Program-made: the position numbers and the translations under genes
Assembly: GCF_000421185.1 (NCBI RefSeq)
Contig: NZ_ATWJ01000008.1
Span: 124,001 to 188,000 of the forward strand
Direction: 5' to 3'
Length of the DNA stretch: 64,000 nt
From: Ornithinimicrobium pekingense DSM 21552
Lineage (GTDB): Bacteria; Actinomycetota; Actinomycetes; Actinomycetales; Dermatophilaceae
Shown here: positions 52,603-64,000 of the stretch, in pieces
Layout: every line of letters starts with the position of its first letter
Position numbering within the stretch: the first letter of the stretch is position 1
Notes under the pieces: model-generated
Told to the model about the DNA's origin: nothing
The model's input: the letters and a program-made list of their open reading frames with translations, nothing else
Database searches by the model: none

Positions 52603-54963
52603 TCAGGCGACGGGGTCGTCGTTGATGGCGATGACGGTACCGCCCAGCACGCTCTCGATCACAGGCTGCCCCACGACCTTGGACGAGGCGAGGTCCTCGT
52701 CGTCCTCGCTGGGGGCGTCACCGTCACCCGGCCCGACCTGGCCGCCAAGGGCAGTCTCCGGGGCCGCGGGGCCGCCGGGCGGCGCGACCGCGGGCGCGGC
52801 CGCGGCGCGGGAGCGCACCCGGGCCGCGGGTGTCTCCGTGGTGGCCTCACCCGGTCCGGGGGCGGCCCAGGCAGGGGCGGAGGTCGTGCGCGCCTGCTGC
52901 GCCCAGTCGGGGCCGGCCGCGGTGGTGGTCGAGGCACCCGCGCCCAGCTGGTCGGCGACCGTGGGCCCGGGCCCCGGGGCGTTGCCCTGCGACGCGTGGC
53001 CCTGCCTCGTCGCTGGCTCGTCACCGGCCGGGCCCTGGGCGGGCCGGCCGGGCGGCTGCGGCGCGGTGCGGACGGGGGCACCGGCGGCGGCACCGTTGGG
53101 GTTGGCCCGCGTCCGGATGCGCACGCCCGGCGGCGGGCCTGCCGGGGGCGCGTCGGAGCCCGTCGCCGGGCCGGCGGGTGGTGCCCCGCCCTGCTGCTGC
53201 GGGGACGTGGGGGCAGGTGTCGGCTGTCCCGACGGTGGCGGGCCGGACGGAGGCGGGCCCGACGGAGGCGGGCCGGACGGAGGCGGGCCGGACGGAGGCG
53301 GGCCGGACGGAGCAGAGGCATCGTCCGGTCCGCCGCCCGGCCCGGTGACGACGGCCTCGACCTGGGTGTCGAGCGCGATCGCCTCGATGAGGGCCTGCCG
53401 CAGGGCCTCCTGGTGCTGGGTGCCGATGAAGTGCCGGATCCAGTTCTCGTCGGGCATGCCGAGCAGCACGCGCCGACCGTCGTAGTCGAGCAGCACCGCC
53501 ATCTGCAGCCCGCTCCACGTGCGTCGGCTGATGAGCCGGACACGCTCGAGGACGTCAGGCCACTGCCGACGCAGCGCCGCGGTGTCGAGGGCGCCGGGGG
53601 CGGACGGGGACGGCTGCTCCGGTGCAGGAGGGGGCTGGGCGCGCTCGGGAGCGGGCTGGGCACGCTCGGGATCACTCCGGTCCGGCCCGGGGACGTGCCG
53701 GCTCTCGTCCGGTGCGTCCGCCGGGGCTGCCGGCCGGGGCTCCTGCGGCGGCGTGACCGCGGGGCCGGCCGACGACGACCCCGTCGCGGCACCGTCGGAG
53801 GCGGTCAGGCGCCGCTCGATCCGGTCCAGGCGTGCGCCATACCCCTCCTCGCCCTCCGCGGCCGGCAGCAGGAGGCGGGCGACGAGCAGCTCGAGCATGA
53901 GCCGGAAGGAGACGGCCCCGGTCATCTCGGACAGTCCGCGGCTGATGATGTCGGCCGCGCGCGACAGCACCTCCGGGCCCTGCACGGACGCCTGGTGGCG
54001 CATGCGCTCGATCTGGTCCGCCGGGAGGCCGGGCAGCAGCCCCGCGGCCGCGGCCGCGTCACCGACCGCGGACAGCACGATGAGGTCGCGGTAGCGCTCG
54101 AGCAGGTCCTCGACGAACCGTCGGGGGTCGTGCCCCGACTCCATCACCTTGTCGACCTGGCCGAAGACGGTCGCGGCGTCGCCCGCGGCCACGGCGTCGA
54201 CCACCGCGTCGAGCAGCTCGACGTCGGTGAAGCCGAGCAGCGCCGCGGTGCGCTCGTAGGTCAGCCCCTGCTCGCCTGCCCCGGAGATGAGCTGGTCGAG
54301 GACCGACAGCGAGTCGCGCACCGAGCCGCCGCCGGCGCGCGTGACGAACGAGAGCACCCCCGGCTCGAGCGCGACGTCCTCCTGCTCGCAGAGCTGCTCC
54401 AGGTAGGTCGTGAGCCGCTGCGGCGGGACGAGGTGGAAGGGGTAGTGGTGGGTGCGGGAGCGGATGGTCGCCAGGACCTTCTCCGGCTCGGTCGTGGCGA
54501 AGATGAACTTCACGTGAGGCGGTGGCTCCTCGACGACCTTGAGGAGGGCGTTGAAGCCGTTGGGCGTCACCATGTGCGCCTCGTCGATGATGTAGACCTT
54601 GTAGCGGGACTGGGCCGGCCCGAAGGCCGCCCGCTCGCGCAGGTCGCGGGCGTCGTCGACGCCACCGTGGCTGGCCGCGTCGATCTCGATCACGTCGACG
54701 GACCCGGCGCCGTCCCGGGCGAGCGCGACGCACGACTGGCAGGCGCCGCACGGGTCGGGGGTGGGGCCCTGCTCGCAGTTGAGGCAGCGGGCCAGGATCC
54801 GGGCGCTGGTGGTCTTGCCGCAGCCGCGCGGGCCCGAGAACAGGTAGGCGTGGTTGACCCGCCCGGAGCGCAGCGCCTGCATGAGCGGCTCAGTGACGTG
54901 CTCCTGCCCGATGACGTCGGCGAAGGACTCGGGCCGGTATCGGCGGTACAGCGCGGTGCTCAC
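52603..54963 (-). CDS. dnaX: DNA polymerase III subunits gamma and tau
   Basis: 786 residues. Walker [13 protein letters not shown], zinc ligands [23 protein letters not shown] in [24 protein letters not shown], and sensor SRTHHYPF. A long Pro/Ala/Gly-rich C-terminal region includes a tandem SGPPP repeat. No slippery A-rich frameshift signal is seen, so tau alone is likely. GTG start. Clamp loader core of the replisome. Confidence 0.96.
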   Translation of the reverse strand: MSTALYRRYRPESFADVIGQEHVTEPLMQALRSGRVNHAYLFSGPRGCGKTTSARILARCLNCEQGPTPDPCGACQSCVALARDGAGSVDVIEIDAASHGGVDDARDLRERAAFGPAQSRYKVYIIDEAHMVTPNGFNALLKVVEEPPPHVKFIFATTEPEKVLATIRSRTHHYPFHLVPPQRLTTYLEQLCEQEDVALEPGVLSFVTRAGGGSVRDSLSVLDQLISGAGEQGLTYERTAALLGFTDVELLDAVVDAVAAGDAATVFGQVDKVMESGHDPRRFVEDLLERYRDLIVLSAVGDAAAAAGLLPGLPADQIERMRHQASVQGPEVLSRAADIISRGLSEMTGAVSFRLMLELLVARLLLPAAEGEEGYGARLDRIERRLTASDGAATGSSSAGPAVTPPQEPRPAAPADAPDESRHVPGPDRSDPERAQPAPERAQPPPAPEQPSPSAPGALDTAALRRQWPDVLERVRLISRRTWSGLQMAVLLDYDGRRVLLGMPDENWIRHFIGTQHQEALRQALIEAIALDTQVEAVVTGPGGGPDDASAPSGPPPSGPPPSGPPPSGPPPSGPPPSGQPTPAPTSPQQQGGAPPAGPATGSDAPPAGPPPGVRIRTRANPNGAAAGAPVRTAPQPPGRPAQGPAGDEPATRQGHASQGNAPGPGPTVADQLGAGASTTTAAGPDWAQQARTTSAPAWAAPGPGEATTETPAARVRSRAAAAPAVAPPGGPAAPETALGGQVGPGDGDAPSEDDEDLASSKVVGQPVIESVLGGTVIAINDDPVA
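53231..53305. repeat. 15-bp tandem repeat in dnaX
   Basis: Five nearly identical copies of GACGGAGGCGGGCCG encode repeated Ser-Gly-Pro-Pro-Pro in the tau linker, an in-frame minisatellite prone to copy-number change without loss of frame. Confidence 0.9.
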
Positions 54964-54988
54964 GGGTCGACCCTAGTCGCCGGCACCG

Positions 54989-57274
54989 TCACCCCTGACC
55001 ACCGTCCACAGGCCGCAGCACCGTCATCCGGTGCGCGGCACGGGTGAGCACCACGTAGAGCGCCCGCACCCCGCCGGCCGACTCCGCGACGATGGCGTCG
55101 GGGTCGACGACCAGGGTCGCGTCGTACTCCAGGCCCTTGGTGGACAGCGGGTCGATGACCAGCACCCGGTCGGCCACGTCCGCCAGTCCGTCGAGCCGGG
55201 CACGCCATACCTCGGGGGTGATGACCGCCACCGAGCCGTCGACCTGCTCCAGCAGGTCGGCCAGCGCGGTCCGCGCGTCCTCGACGAGCCGCTCCGGCGG
55301 GGCCGTGAGCTCGACCGGGTGGTGCCCGGTCTCGCGCACCGCGGCGGGGATGTCGGCGTCGGGGACGTGCTCGCGGATGACCCGTGCCGCGTGGTCGAAG
55401 ATCTCGCGGGCGTTGCGGTAGTTGGTGTCCATGTGGAAGCTGCGTCGCACGTTGCTGCCGAAGGCCTCCTCGCGGGCCCGGGACGACTCGTCCAGGTCCG
55501 ACCACGACGCCTGGGCCAGGTCGCCGACGACGGTCCAGGACGCCCAGCGCCCGCGCCGCCCGAGCATGCGCCACTGCATGGGCGAGAGGTCCTGCGCCTC
55601 GTCGACCAGCACGTGGGCGTACTCGTCGGCGGAGCCGATGCGGCCGGCCAGCAGCCGCGTGCGCGGGTCGCGGGAGACGCGCTCGGAGGCCGTGGGGTCG
55701 GAGGCCACCACCACCGGCCGGCCGTCCTCGTCGGTCGGGGCGAGGGGCCGGGCCGACCCGGCGGCCCCGTCCCCACCGACCCGCAGGGCCGCGACACCGT
55801 ACTGGGAGGCGTCGTCGAGCTCCTCGATCTCGAAGAACCCCCGCTCCTCGCTCGGCAGGTCGACGACCGGGCCGAGCCGGGCGTGCAGGTCGTCGACCAG
55901 CGCGACGTCGGCGACCGTCCACTCCCCGTCGGTCAGCGCGCGGCGGTATGACGCAGCCAGGAGCTGCCCCTCCTCGTCGGACACGACACCCAGGCGCCGC
56001 ACCAGGTCCTGGTCGGCGAGCCAGAGCAGGACCTCGCGGGGGTCGACCGGCCGCCACCACTCCCGCGCGAAGGCCTCGACCTCGCTGGAGTCGACGAAGC
56101 GGTCGACGAACTCGGCGCGCTCGCCCTGCTGCACCTGCTCCCACGCCAGTCCGGCAAGCGTCTCGACCGCCGCGTCGAAGGAGGTGTTGCGGTGGTGGTG
56201 CCGCAGCACCTGGGACCGGGCCCTGCGCAGGTGCGCCTCGGTCAGGCGGATCGCGTGGCCACCCACGAACACGCGCAGCTGCGTCGGGGCGTCCGGTGCG
56301 GGCTCCCGCGAGAGGCGGGCGAGGAGCTGACGGACCCGCAGAGACCCCTTGACCGCGGCCGTGGCGGGCGGGTCCAGACGGGTCGCCGTCATGCCGCCGA
56401 CGACGTCGCCGAGGCTGCGCAGGACCACGCTCTCCTCGCCCAGCGAGGGCAGGACGCGCTCGATGTATGCGGTGTAGGCCGCGGACGGGCCCACGACCAG
56501 CACGCCGCCGCCCTCGAAGCGGCGCCGGTCGGAGTAGAGCAGGTAGGCCGCGCGGTGCAGCGCGACCACGGTCTTGCCGGTGCCCGGGCCGCCGGTGATC
56601 TCGGTGACGCCGCGGGCGGGCGCGCGGATGGCCTCGTCCTGGTGCTGCTGGATGGTCGCGACGATGTCGCGCATGCGGGCGCCGCGGCTGCGGGTGAGCG
56701 CGGCCATGAGGGCGCCGTCGCCCACCACGACGATGTCCTCGGGCGGGTCGGCGACCATGAGGTCGTCCTCGACACCGACGACCTCCTCGCCGCGGCAGCG
56801 CAGCACCCGGCGCCGCAGCACCCCCTGGGGGTCGACGGGCGTGGCCCGGTAGAACGGGGCGGCCGCCGGCGCCCGCCAGTCCACGACGAGCGGCTCGTAG
56901 TCGTCGTCGCGCACCCCGAGGCGGCCGACGTAGCGCACCTCCCGCGTGTCGTGGCCGGAGGCGCCGTCACCACCTGCCCGGCCGGCGTGCTCCAGGTCGA
57001 GACGGCCGAAGACCAGCCCCTCGTGCTGGTGCTCGAGGGAGGCGCGCCGCTTGCTGGCCGAGTAGACGAGCGCGTCGCGCTCGAAGAGCCCGGCCAGCTC
57101 CTCCTCGCGGGGGTCCCCGGTCCCCCGACGGTCGGTCTGGCCGCGGGCCATGCCCTCGGCATGCACCAGCTCGGCCCGTTGCGCCGCCTTGGCGAGCTCG
57201 GCGTAGACACGGTCCACGTGCTCCTGCTCGGCCGCGATCTCGGCGGCGACGAGGTCGTTGGTCGTGGTGCTCAC
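54989..57274 (-). CDS. helD: HelD-like RNA polymerase recycling ATPase
   Basis: 761 residues, UvrD/Rep-like superfamily 1. An N-terminal helical arm (AEIAAEQEHVDRVYAELAKAAQRAELVHAEG) precedes Walker A ITGGPGTGKTVVALHRA, DEAQDLSPMQWRML and a C-terminal RecA lobe ending STKGLEYDATLVVDPD and ALYVVLTRAAHRM. This is the class II HelD found in actinobacteria, which frees stalled RNA polymerase and can aid rifampicin tolerance. GTG start; the upstream 80 bp hold a possible minus-strand -10 (TAGAGT). No rifampicin-associated element is recognised. Confidence 0.9.
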   Translation of the reverse strand: MSTTTNDLVAAEIAAEQEHVDRVYAELAKAAQRAELVHAEGMARGQTDRRGTGDPREEELAGLFERDALVYSASKRRASLEHQHEGLVFGRLDLEHAGRAGGDGASGHDTREVRYVGRLGVRDDDYEPLVVDWRAPAAAPFYRATPVDPQGVLRRRVLRCRGEEVVGVEDDLMVADPPEDIVVVGDGALMAALTRSRGARMRDIVATIQQHQDEAIRAPARGVTEITGGPGTGKTVVALHRAAYLLYSDRRRFEGGGVLVVGPSAAYTAYIERVLPSLGEESVVLRSLGDVVGGMTATRLDPPATAAVKGSLRVRQLLARLSREPAPDAPTQLRVFVGGHAIRLTEAHLRRARSQVLRHHHRNTSFDAAVETLAGLAWEQVQQGERAEFVDRFVDSSEVEAFAREWWRPVDPREVLLWLADQDLVRRLGVVSDEEGQLLAASYRRALTDGEWTVADVALVDDLHARLGPVVDLPSEERGFFEIEELDDASQYGVAALRVGGDGAAGSARPLAPTDEDGRPVVVASDPTASERVSRDPRTRLLAGRIGSADEYAHVLVDEAQDLSPMQWRMLGRRGRWASWTVVGDLAQASWSDLDESSRAREEAFGSNVRRSFHMDTNYRNAREIFDHAARVIREHVPDADIPAAVRETGHHPVELTAPPERLVEDARTALADLLEQVDGSVAVITPEVWRARLDGLADVADRVLVIDPLSTKGLEYDATLVVDPDAIVAESAGGVRALYVVLTRAAHRMTVLRPVDGGQG

Positions 57275-57407
57275 TCGCCCACCCTTCGTCCGGCGTCCTG
57301 CGCCCGGCGCGGTCCTCCACCACCCCTGGCAAAGGACACACTCTATCTGCTGCGCCGGAGGGCGCCGTCGTCCCTGCGCACGCCCGCGCACCGACCGTCG
57401 CAGGCCC

Positions 57408-58439
57408 TCAGATCCAGTCGCGCCTGGCCGCCTGGACCCCGGCCTGGAAGCGGGTCGCCGCCCCCAGCCGGTCCATGAGGTACCGCACCCGGCGCTCGAC
57501 GGTGCGCACGGAGACCGCCATCAGCCGCGCGATGACCTGGTCGCTGGCGCCCGTGGTGAGCAGCGCCAGGATGCGCTGGTCGCGCTCGGCCAGCGGGAGC
57601 CGGTCGGGGGTACGGGGCGCCTCGAGCAGACCGGGCCAGTAGGGGGTCGCCAGCGCCCAGATCGCCTCGAACAGCCGGGTGATCGCCCGGACGGGCGGCG
57701 CCAGCCGCACCTCGAAGGAACCGCCGTCCCGGTCGAAGGTGGTGAGGTCCACGACCGCGGTGACCGAGTCGACGACGACGAGGGAGAAGGGCACGCCGTG
57801 CCCGAAGACCACCGGGTGCCCGTCGGCGCGCAGCTGGTCGACGAACGCCATCGCGGCCGGGTCGTCGAGCAACGAGGTGTCCAGCGCCAGGCGCCGCTCG
57901 ACCCCGTCCCGGACCGCCAGCCGTCCCGGGTCCGCGACCGCCTCGGCCAGCAGCTGTCGCCCGGCCGGGGACCCGTCGACGGCCCACCACACCCGCAGCG
58001 TCGCCGAGCGGTGGACGGAGGCGATCCGGTAGGCGACCGCCTCGGTCCCGTCGATGACGTCGAGGTCGCTGGCCGCCAGCGTGGGCCTCTCCCCGACCGC
58101 CCGGCGCCACAGCGCGTCGACCTCGCCGGCCGTCATGCGCGTCGTCTGCATGCGCCGCTCCACCGCCTCCGCGTAGCGGGGGAGGGCGTCCCGCGGCGGC
58201 ACGACCTCCCAGGCGTCCGGGTCGTCGGTGCTGGCGAGCAGGCCGCGGGCCACCAGCTCCTCGGTCGCGACCGTCACCGCCTCGTCGTCCATGTCCCCGT
58301 GGACCAGCCCCGCGCGGGTGGGCGTGCCCAGGCGGATCGCCGCGATGTAGGCCGCCGAGATGAAGTCCTCGTAGGCCTCCCCGTGCGTGTTGAGCCGGGT
58401 CTCACGCCACCCTCTGCGCCTCGTCACGATGCCCAGCAT
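57408..58439 (-). CDS. LuxR-type transcription regulator
   Basis: 343 residues. The N-terminal 90 residues look like a winged helix (EAYEDFISAAYIAAIRLGTPTRAGLVHGDMDDEAVTVATEELVARGLL), a central ligand-like domain follows, and the C-terminus is a LuxR HTH (LPLAERDQRILALLTTGASDQVIARLMAVSVRTVERRVRYLMDRLGAATRFQAGVQAARRDWI). A TrmB-like N-terminus plus LuxR C-terminus is common in actinobacterial regulators of unknown target. ATG start. It faces the repeat arrays. Confidence 0.85.
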   Translation of the reverse strand: MLGIVTRRRGWRETRLNTHGEAYEDFISAAYIAAIRLGTPTRAGLVHGDMDDEAVTVATEELVARGLLASTDDPDAWEVVPPRDALPRYAEAVERRMQTTRMTAGEVDALWRRAVGERPTLAASDLDVIDGTEAVAYRIASVHRSATLRVWWAVDGSPAGRQLLAEAVADPGRLAVRDGVERRLALDTSLLDDPAAMAFVDQLRADGHPVVFGHGVPFSLVVVDSVTAVVDLTTFDRDGGSFEVRLAPPVRAITRLFEAIWALATPYWPGLLEAPRTPDRLPLAERDQRILALLTTGASDQVIARLMAVSVRTVERRVRYLMDRLGAATRFQAGVQAARRDWI

Positions 58440-58593
58440 GGCGGATTCCCGTCATTGTCGCGATCCCGTCAAGGCCCGGCGTGACATCGGCGAGGCGGTG
58501 TGCCACTCTTGGTGGTACCGGCTTCGGTCGGTGCAGGGATTGTGCGAGTCGCCGGGCATGCCCCCCATCAGCCTGGCAGACCCTGCCCTGCGC

Positions 58594-58637
58594 GTGGCCC
58601 TCCTGGGAGTTACCCCCCTGCCTTCCAGGAGGGCCAC
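58594..58637. other. 13-bp perfect hairpin in the purine upstream region
   Basis: GTGGCCCTCCTGG pairs with CCAGGAGGGCCAC around 18 nt and is followed by TCTT on the plus strand. It lies between divergent units, so it terminates neither neighbour; it may end a short transcript or form a leader structure. Confidence 0.55.
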
Positions 58638-58663
58638 TCTTATGCCCCCGCGCGCCCCTCACG

Positions 58664-58759
58664 ACCGACGACGTCGTGTGCACGCCACAACCTTCACCGA
58701 CGACGTCGTGTGCACGCGATCCTGGTGACCGAGGACGTCGTGCGGACACCGAGCGCCCA
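58664..58759 (+). repeat. 32-bp tandem repeat array, plus orientation, three units
   Basis: Cores beginning ACCGACGACGTCGTGTGCAC recur at 58664, 58696 and 58728 at exactly 32-bp spacing, with about 11 bp of differing sequence between them. The core holds two palindromes, ACGACGTCGT and GTGYGCAC. Because 32 is not a multiple of three it cannot be a repeat inside a reading frame. Confidence 0.85.
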
Positions 58760-58774
58760 GGCCCCGTCGGCCAG

Positions 58775-58902
58775 CGCGTGACGAACGAGCACATCACGTC
58801 CCCGGTCGCGTGAAGGGCGTGCGCACCACGTCCCCGGTCGCGTGAGGGGCGTGCGCACCACGTCCCCGGTCGCGTGAGGGGCGTGCGCACCACGTCCTCG
58901 GT
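58775..58902 (-). repeat. 32-bp tandem repeat array, minus orientation, four units
   Basis: On the minus strand the cores read ACCGRGGACGTGGTGCGCAC, the same sequence family as the plus array, at plus-strand spans beginning 58787, 58819, 58851 and 58883, exactly 32 bp apart. Three units share the intervening 12 bp. The first is degenerate. The array ends 55 bp before the purD start. Confidence 0.85.
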
Positions 58903-58957
58903 GGGGTCGTGCGCCCGGAGCCAGGCCGCTCAGCGCACGCCGGTAGGCTCGACCGGC

Positions 58958-61285
58958 GTGAAGGTCCTTCTCCTCGGCTCCGGAGCACGTGAGCACGCCC
59001 TGGCCCGTTCGCTCGTGGCCGACCCCGACGTCGAGGAGCTGACCGCGCTGCCGGGCAACCCCGGGATCGCGGCCGTGGCCCGGTGCCTGTCCGGCGACCC
59101 CTCCGTCCCCGCCGACGTCGTGCACCTCGCGCAGGAGCTGGCGGTGGACCTCGTCGTGGTCGGCCCGGAGGCCCCGCTCGTCGCGGGTGTCGCCGACGCC
59201 CTCGCCGCCGCAGGGATCGCCTGCTTCGGGCCCACCGCCGCCGCGGCCCGGCTCGAGGGCAGCAAGGCCTTCGCCAAGGAGGTGATGGCCGCCGTCGGCG
59301 TGCCCACCGCCGCCGCGCACGTCTGCACGACCCTCGAGGAGGCCGCCGCCGCGCTGGACGCGACCGGTGCGCCCTACGTCGTCAAGGAGGACGGTCTGGC
59401 CGCGGGCAAGGGCGTCGTCGTGACCTCCGACCGGGACGCGGCGCTGGAGCACGCCTCCGCGTGCGTCGGCCGGGAGGGGGGCCGGGTCGTGGTCGAGGAC
59501 TACCTGGACGGCCCCGAGGTCTCCCTCTTCTGCATCGCCGACGGTCGCACCGTCGTCCCGCTGGCCCCCGCCCAGGACTTCAAACGGGTCGGGGACGGTG
59601 ACGCCGGGCCCAACACGGGGGGAATGGGCGCCTACACGCCGCTGCTCTGGGCGCCCGAGGGCCTCGTGGACGAGGTCGTGCGCACGGTGGCCCAGCCGAC
59701 GATCGACGAGATGGCGCGTCGGGGCACCCCTTTCACCGGAGTCCTCTACGTCGGGCTCGCCCTCTGCGCCGACGGGCCGAGGGTCGTGGAGTTCAACGCC
59801 CGTTTCGGGGACCCTGAGACGCAGTCGGTCCTCGCGCGGCTGGAGACCCCGCTCGCGGGAGTCCTGCTGGCGGCCGCCCAGGGGCGTCTCGCCGAGCTCC
59901 CACCGCTCCGGTGGTCGCCGCAGGCCAGCGTGACCGTCGTGCTGGCGGCTGACGGCTACCCAGCCGCTCCGCGCACCGGAGACCCGGTCACCGGCCTCGA
60001 GGAGGCTGCCTCGGTCGGGGGCGTGCATGTCCTCCACGCAGGCACGCGTCTCCGGGAGGACGGCACGCTGGTCTCCTCCGGGGGGCGGGTGCTCAGCGTG
60101 GTCGCCCTGGGCGAGGACCTGGCGCAGGCCCGCGCCCGCGCCTACGCCGCCGTGCACCGCATACACCTCGACGGGTCCCACTTCCGCGGCGACATCGCGC
60201 GGGCCGCGGAGCAGGGCGACGTCACCGTGCCCGGCGCCACCACACCCGACGTCCGTTCCCCCTCGGAGGTACCCGTGGACCTGCCCGGGCACGAGCTGCT
60301 CTACACCGGCAAGGTCCGCGGCCTCTACGCCCCGCTGGACCCCGCCACCGGTGAGCGCGACGACTCACGGCTGCTGCTGGTGGCCTCCGACCGCATCAGC
60401 GCCTACGACCACATCCTCGACACCCCCATCCCCGACAAGGGCACCGTGCTGACCCAGCTGTCGCTGTGGTGGTTCGACCAGCTCTCCGGCGTGGTCGACG
60501 CGCCGCACCACGTCGTGTCCGCCGACGTGCCGGCGGCGGTCGCCGGCCGCGGGGTCTACGTGCGCAGGCTGCGGATGCTGCCGGTGGAGTGCGTCGCCCG
60601 CGCCTTCCTCACGGGCGGGGGCCTCGCGGAGTATGCCGCGACCGGCGCCGTCTCCGGCGTGCGCCTGCCCGAGGGGCTCGCCGACGGATCCCGGCTGCCG
60701 CAGCCCGTCTTCACGCCCAGCACCAAGGCCCCCGTCGGGGAGCACGACCAGCCGATCTCCTACGAGGACGTCGAGCAGCTCGTGGGGCCCGGGCTCGCAG
60801 CGAGGCTCCGCGACCTGACCGTGACGATCCTGCGGCACGGCAACGAGATCGCCGGCCGGCGCGGCATCCTCATCGCGGACACGAAGGTGGAGTTCGGCGT
60901 TGACCCGCACCAGCTGGCCGACGCGCTGGGGATCTCGGCCGAGGCGGCCATGGACGGCCCCGTCGACTGGGCCGCCGTGGACCCCGACGTCGTCGACGTG
61001 GTGCTGGCGGACGAGGTCCTCACCCCCGACTCCTCCCGCTTCTGGCGCGCGAGCGAGTGGGCACCCGGCCAGCCCCAGACGTCCTACGACAAGCAGGTCC
61101 TGCGGGACTGGCTCACCTCGCCCGCCAGCGGGTGGGACCGGTCCTCCGACGCGCCGCCGCCCCCGCTGCCGGAGGAGGTCGTGCAGCTGACGCGCGCCCG
61201 CTACGTCGAGGCCTACGAGAACCTCACCGGCCGGCCGTTCACCGGTGCGGCGACGACCCCCAACGACTCCGTCCCCACCGCCTAG
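58958..61285 (+). CDS. purD/purC: Fused GAR synthetase (PurD) and SAICAR synthetase (PurC)
   Basis: 775 residues in one uninterrupted frame. Residues 1-420 are Pur[46 protein letters not shown] and [12 protein letters not shown], an ATP-grasp ligase joining phosphoribosylamine and glycine. A linker of about 20 residues leads to PurC from about residue 440: [42 protein letters not shown] and [12 protein letters not shown], which adds aspartate to CAIR. Both modules look complete. GTG start fits the usual MKVLL N-terminus. A GTG preceded by GGAGG occurs exactly at the PurC boundary. Followed 11 bp later by purL. Confidence 0.92.
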   Translation: MKVLLLGSGAREHALARSLVADPDVEELTALPGNPGIAAVARCLSGDPSVPADVVHLAQELAVDLVVVGPEAPLVAGVADALAAAGIACFGPTAAAARLEGSKAFAKEVMAAVGVPTAAAHVCTTLEEAAAALDATGAPYVVKEDGLAAGKGVVVTSDRDAALEHASACVGREGGRVVVEDYLDGPEVSLFCIADGRTVVPLAPAQDFKRVGDGDAGPNTGGMGAYTPLLWAPEGLVDEVVRTVAQPTIDEMARRGTPFTGVLYVGLALCADGPRVVEFNARFGDPETQSVLARLETPLAGVLLAAAQGRLAELPPLRWSPQASVTVVLAADGYPAAPRTGDPVTGLEEAASVGGVHVLHAGTRLREDGTLVSSGGRVLSVVALGEDLAQARARAYAAVHRIHLDGSHFRGDIARAAEQGDVTVPGATTPDVRSPSEVPVDLPGHELLYTGKVRGLYAPLDPATGERDDSRLLLVASDRISAYDHILDTPIPDKGTVLTQLSLWWFDQLSGVVDAPHHVVSADVPAAVAGRGVYVRRLRMLPVECVARAFLTGGGLAEYAATGAVSGVRLPEGLADGSRLPQPVFTPSTKAPVGEHDQPISYEDVEQLVGPGLAARLRDLTVTILRHGNEIAGRRGILIADTKVEFGVDPHQLADALGISAEAAMDGPVDWAAVDPDVVDVVLADEVLTPDSSRFWRASEWAPGQPQTSYDKQVLRDWLTSPASGWDRSSDAPPPPLPEEVVQLTRARYVEAYENLTGRPFTGAATTPNDSVPTA
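60266..60277 (+). promoter_or_regulatory. Internal ribosome-binding-site-like element at the PurC boundary
   Basis: GAGGTACCC stands directly before an in-frame GTG (60275), part of CGGAGG five bases upstream, at the point where free-standing PurC proteins begin. It may allow a separate PurC of 336 residues. Confidence 0.6.
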
Positions 61286-61296
61286 GAGCCGCCGCG

Positions 61297-64000
<2,704 letters not shown>

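Larger units (their letters stand above)
58440..58957. other. 518-bp non-coding region upstream of the purine locus
   Basis: No credible gene; frames on both strands are poor in the codon pattern of this genome. On the minus strand TTGACG at about 58467-58472 could be a -35 for the LuxR-type gene. The rest carries a long hairpin, a repeated GCCACTCTT word (about 58502 and 58633) and two 32-bp repeat arrays. No promoter for the plus-strand genes is obvious. Confidence 0.6.

Noticed and set aside
52603-54963. Programmed frameshift site in dnaX
   Set aside because: No slippery run of A or similar heptamer with a downstream stem is visible at the expected position.
54964-54988. Signal recognition particle RNA or tRNA-Ser beside dnaX
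   Set aside because: These are common neighbours of dnaX in actinobacteria, but the gap is only 25 bp and the conserved SRP core was not found nearby.
58664-58902. CRISPR array
   Set aside because: The gaps between cores are only about 12 bp and partly identical, the arrays are in opposite orientation, and no cas gene is present.

Overview
The window is high-GC DNA (by eye about 70-73% G+C) with strong third-position G/C, many GTG starts, ATGA/GTGA stop-start overlaps and leaderless-looking genes. Gene content (Tad secretion genes beside a DEAH helicase, DUF4177/RidA/NUDIX/MBL/Crp/nth, HelD, DUF5063-recR, dnaX with a Pro-rich tail, a Crp/GlxR-type regulator) points to a high-GC Gram-positive actinobacterium, probably Micrococcales and perhaps Intrasporangiaceae or Ornithinimicrobiaceae. 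That placement is inference from gene families; no rRNA gene is present.

Layout. 1-7.6 kb: end of a secreted Cys-rich protein, a two-domain methyltransferase, the K+-independent proton pyrophosphatase HppA, a DEAH helicase of the actinobacterial helicase/secretion neighbourhood and a small membrane protein. 7.6-12 kb: a minus-strand Tad/Flp operon (ssd-like, tadA, tadB, tadC, DUF4244 pilin, TadE, second TadE-like), whose last gene has no in-frame stop. 12-18.5 kb: a Fic-fold protein, a holin-like membrane protein, CoA pyrophosphatase, nth, a Crp-family regulator, MBL hydrolase, NUDIX, RidA, DUF4177. 18.5-30 kb: alpha/beta hydrolase, a class A PBP with PASTA domain, YqeY, metallophosphoesterase, tRNA-Pro(CGG), acyltransferase, SGNH lipase, OafA-type acyltransferase, AtoE transporter and a DsbA-like protein behind an AT-rich palindrome. 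30-43 kb: phoD followed upstream by a tightly coupled minus-strand glycoconjugate locus: acyl-CoA-dehydrogenase-like protein, PIG-L deacetylase fused to a NodS-like methyltransferase, a GT2, a GT4, two large two-domain glycosyltransferases, another glycosyltransferase and a WcbI-like protein. 43-50 kb: sodA and a complete Mrp antiporter operon in which MrpB is fused to MrpA. 50-58.4 kb: DUF5063, recR, HAD phosphatase, plsC, dnaX, helD and a LuxR-type regulator. 58.4-64 kb: a 518-bp non-coding region with two opposed 32-bp tandem-repeat arrays, then a purine locus with a fused purD-purC reading frame and the start of a large single-chain purL.

Working together: HppA and Mrp handle proton and sodium energetics. 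The Tad genes probably assemble a surface pilus or secretion machine. The PBP, OafA-type acyltransferase and glycosyltransferase locus act on the envelope. The glycoconjugate locus is the best candidate for an undescribed pathway: its PIG-L plus NodS-like fusion suggests N-deacetylation followed by N-methylation of an amino sugar. The purine locus is the most unusual gene architecture: a GAR-synthetase/SAICAR-synthetase fusion that still carries a Shine-Dalgarno-like site before the PurC part, next to an E. coli-type long PurL and preceded by the phased repeat arrays.
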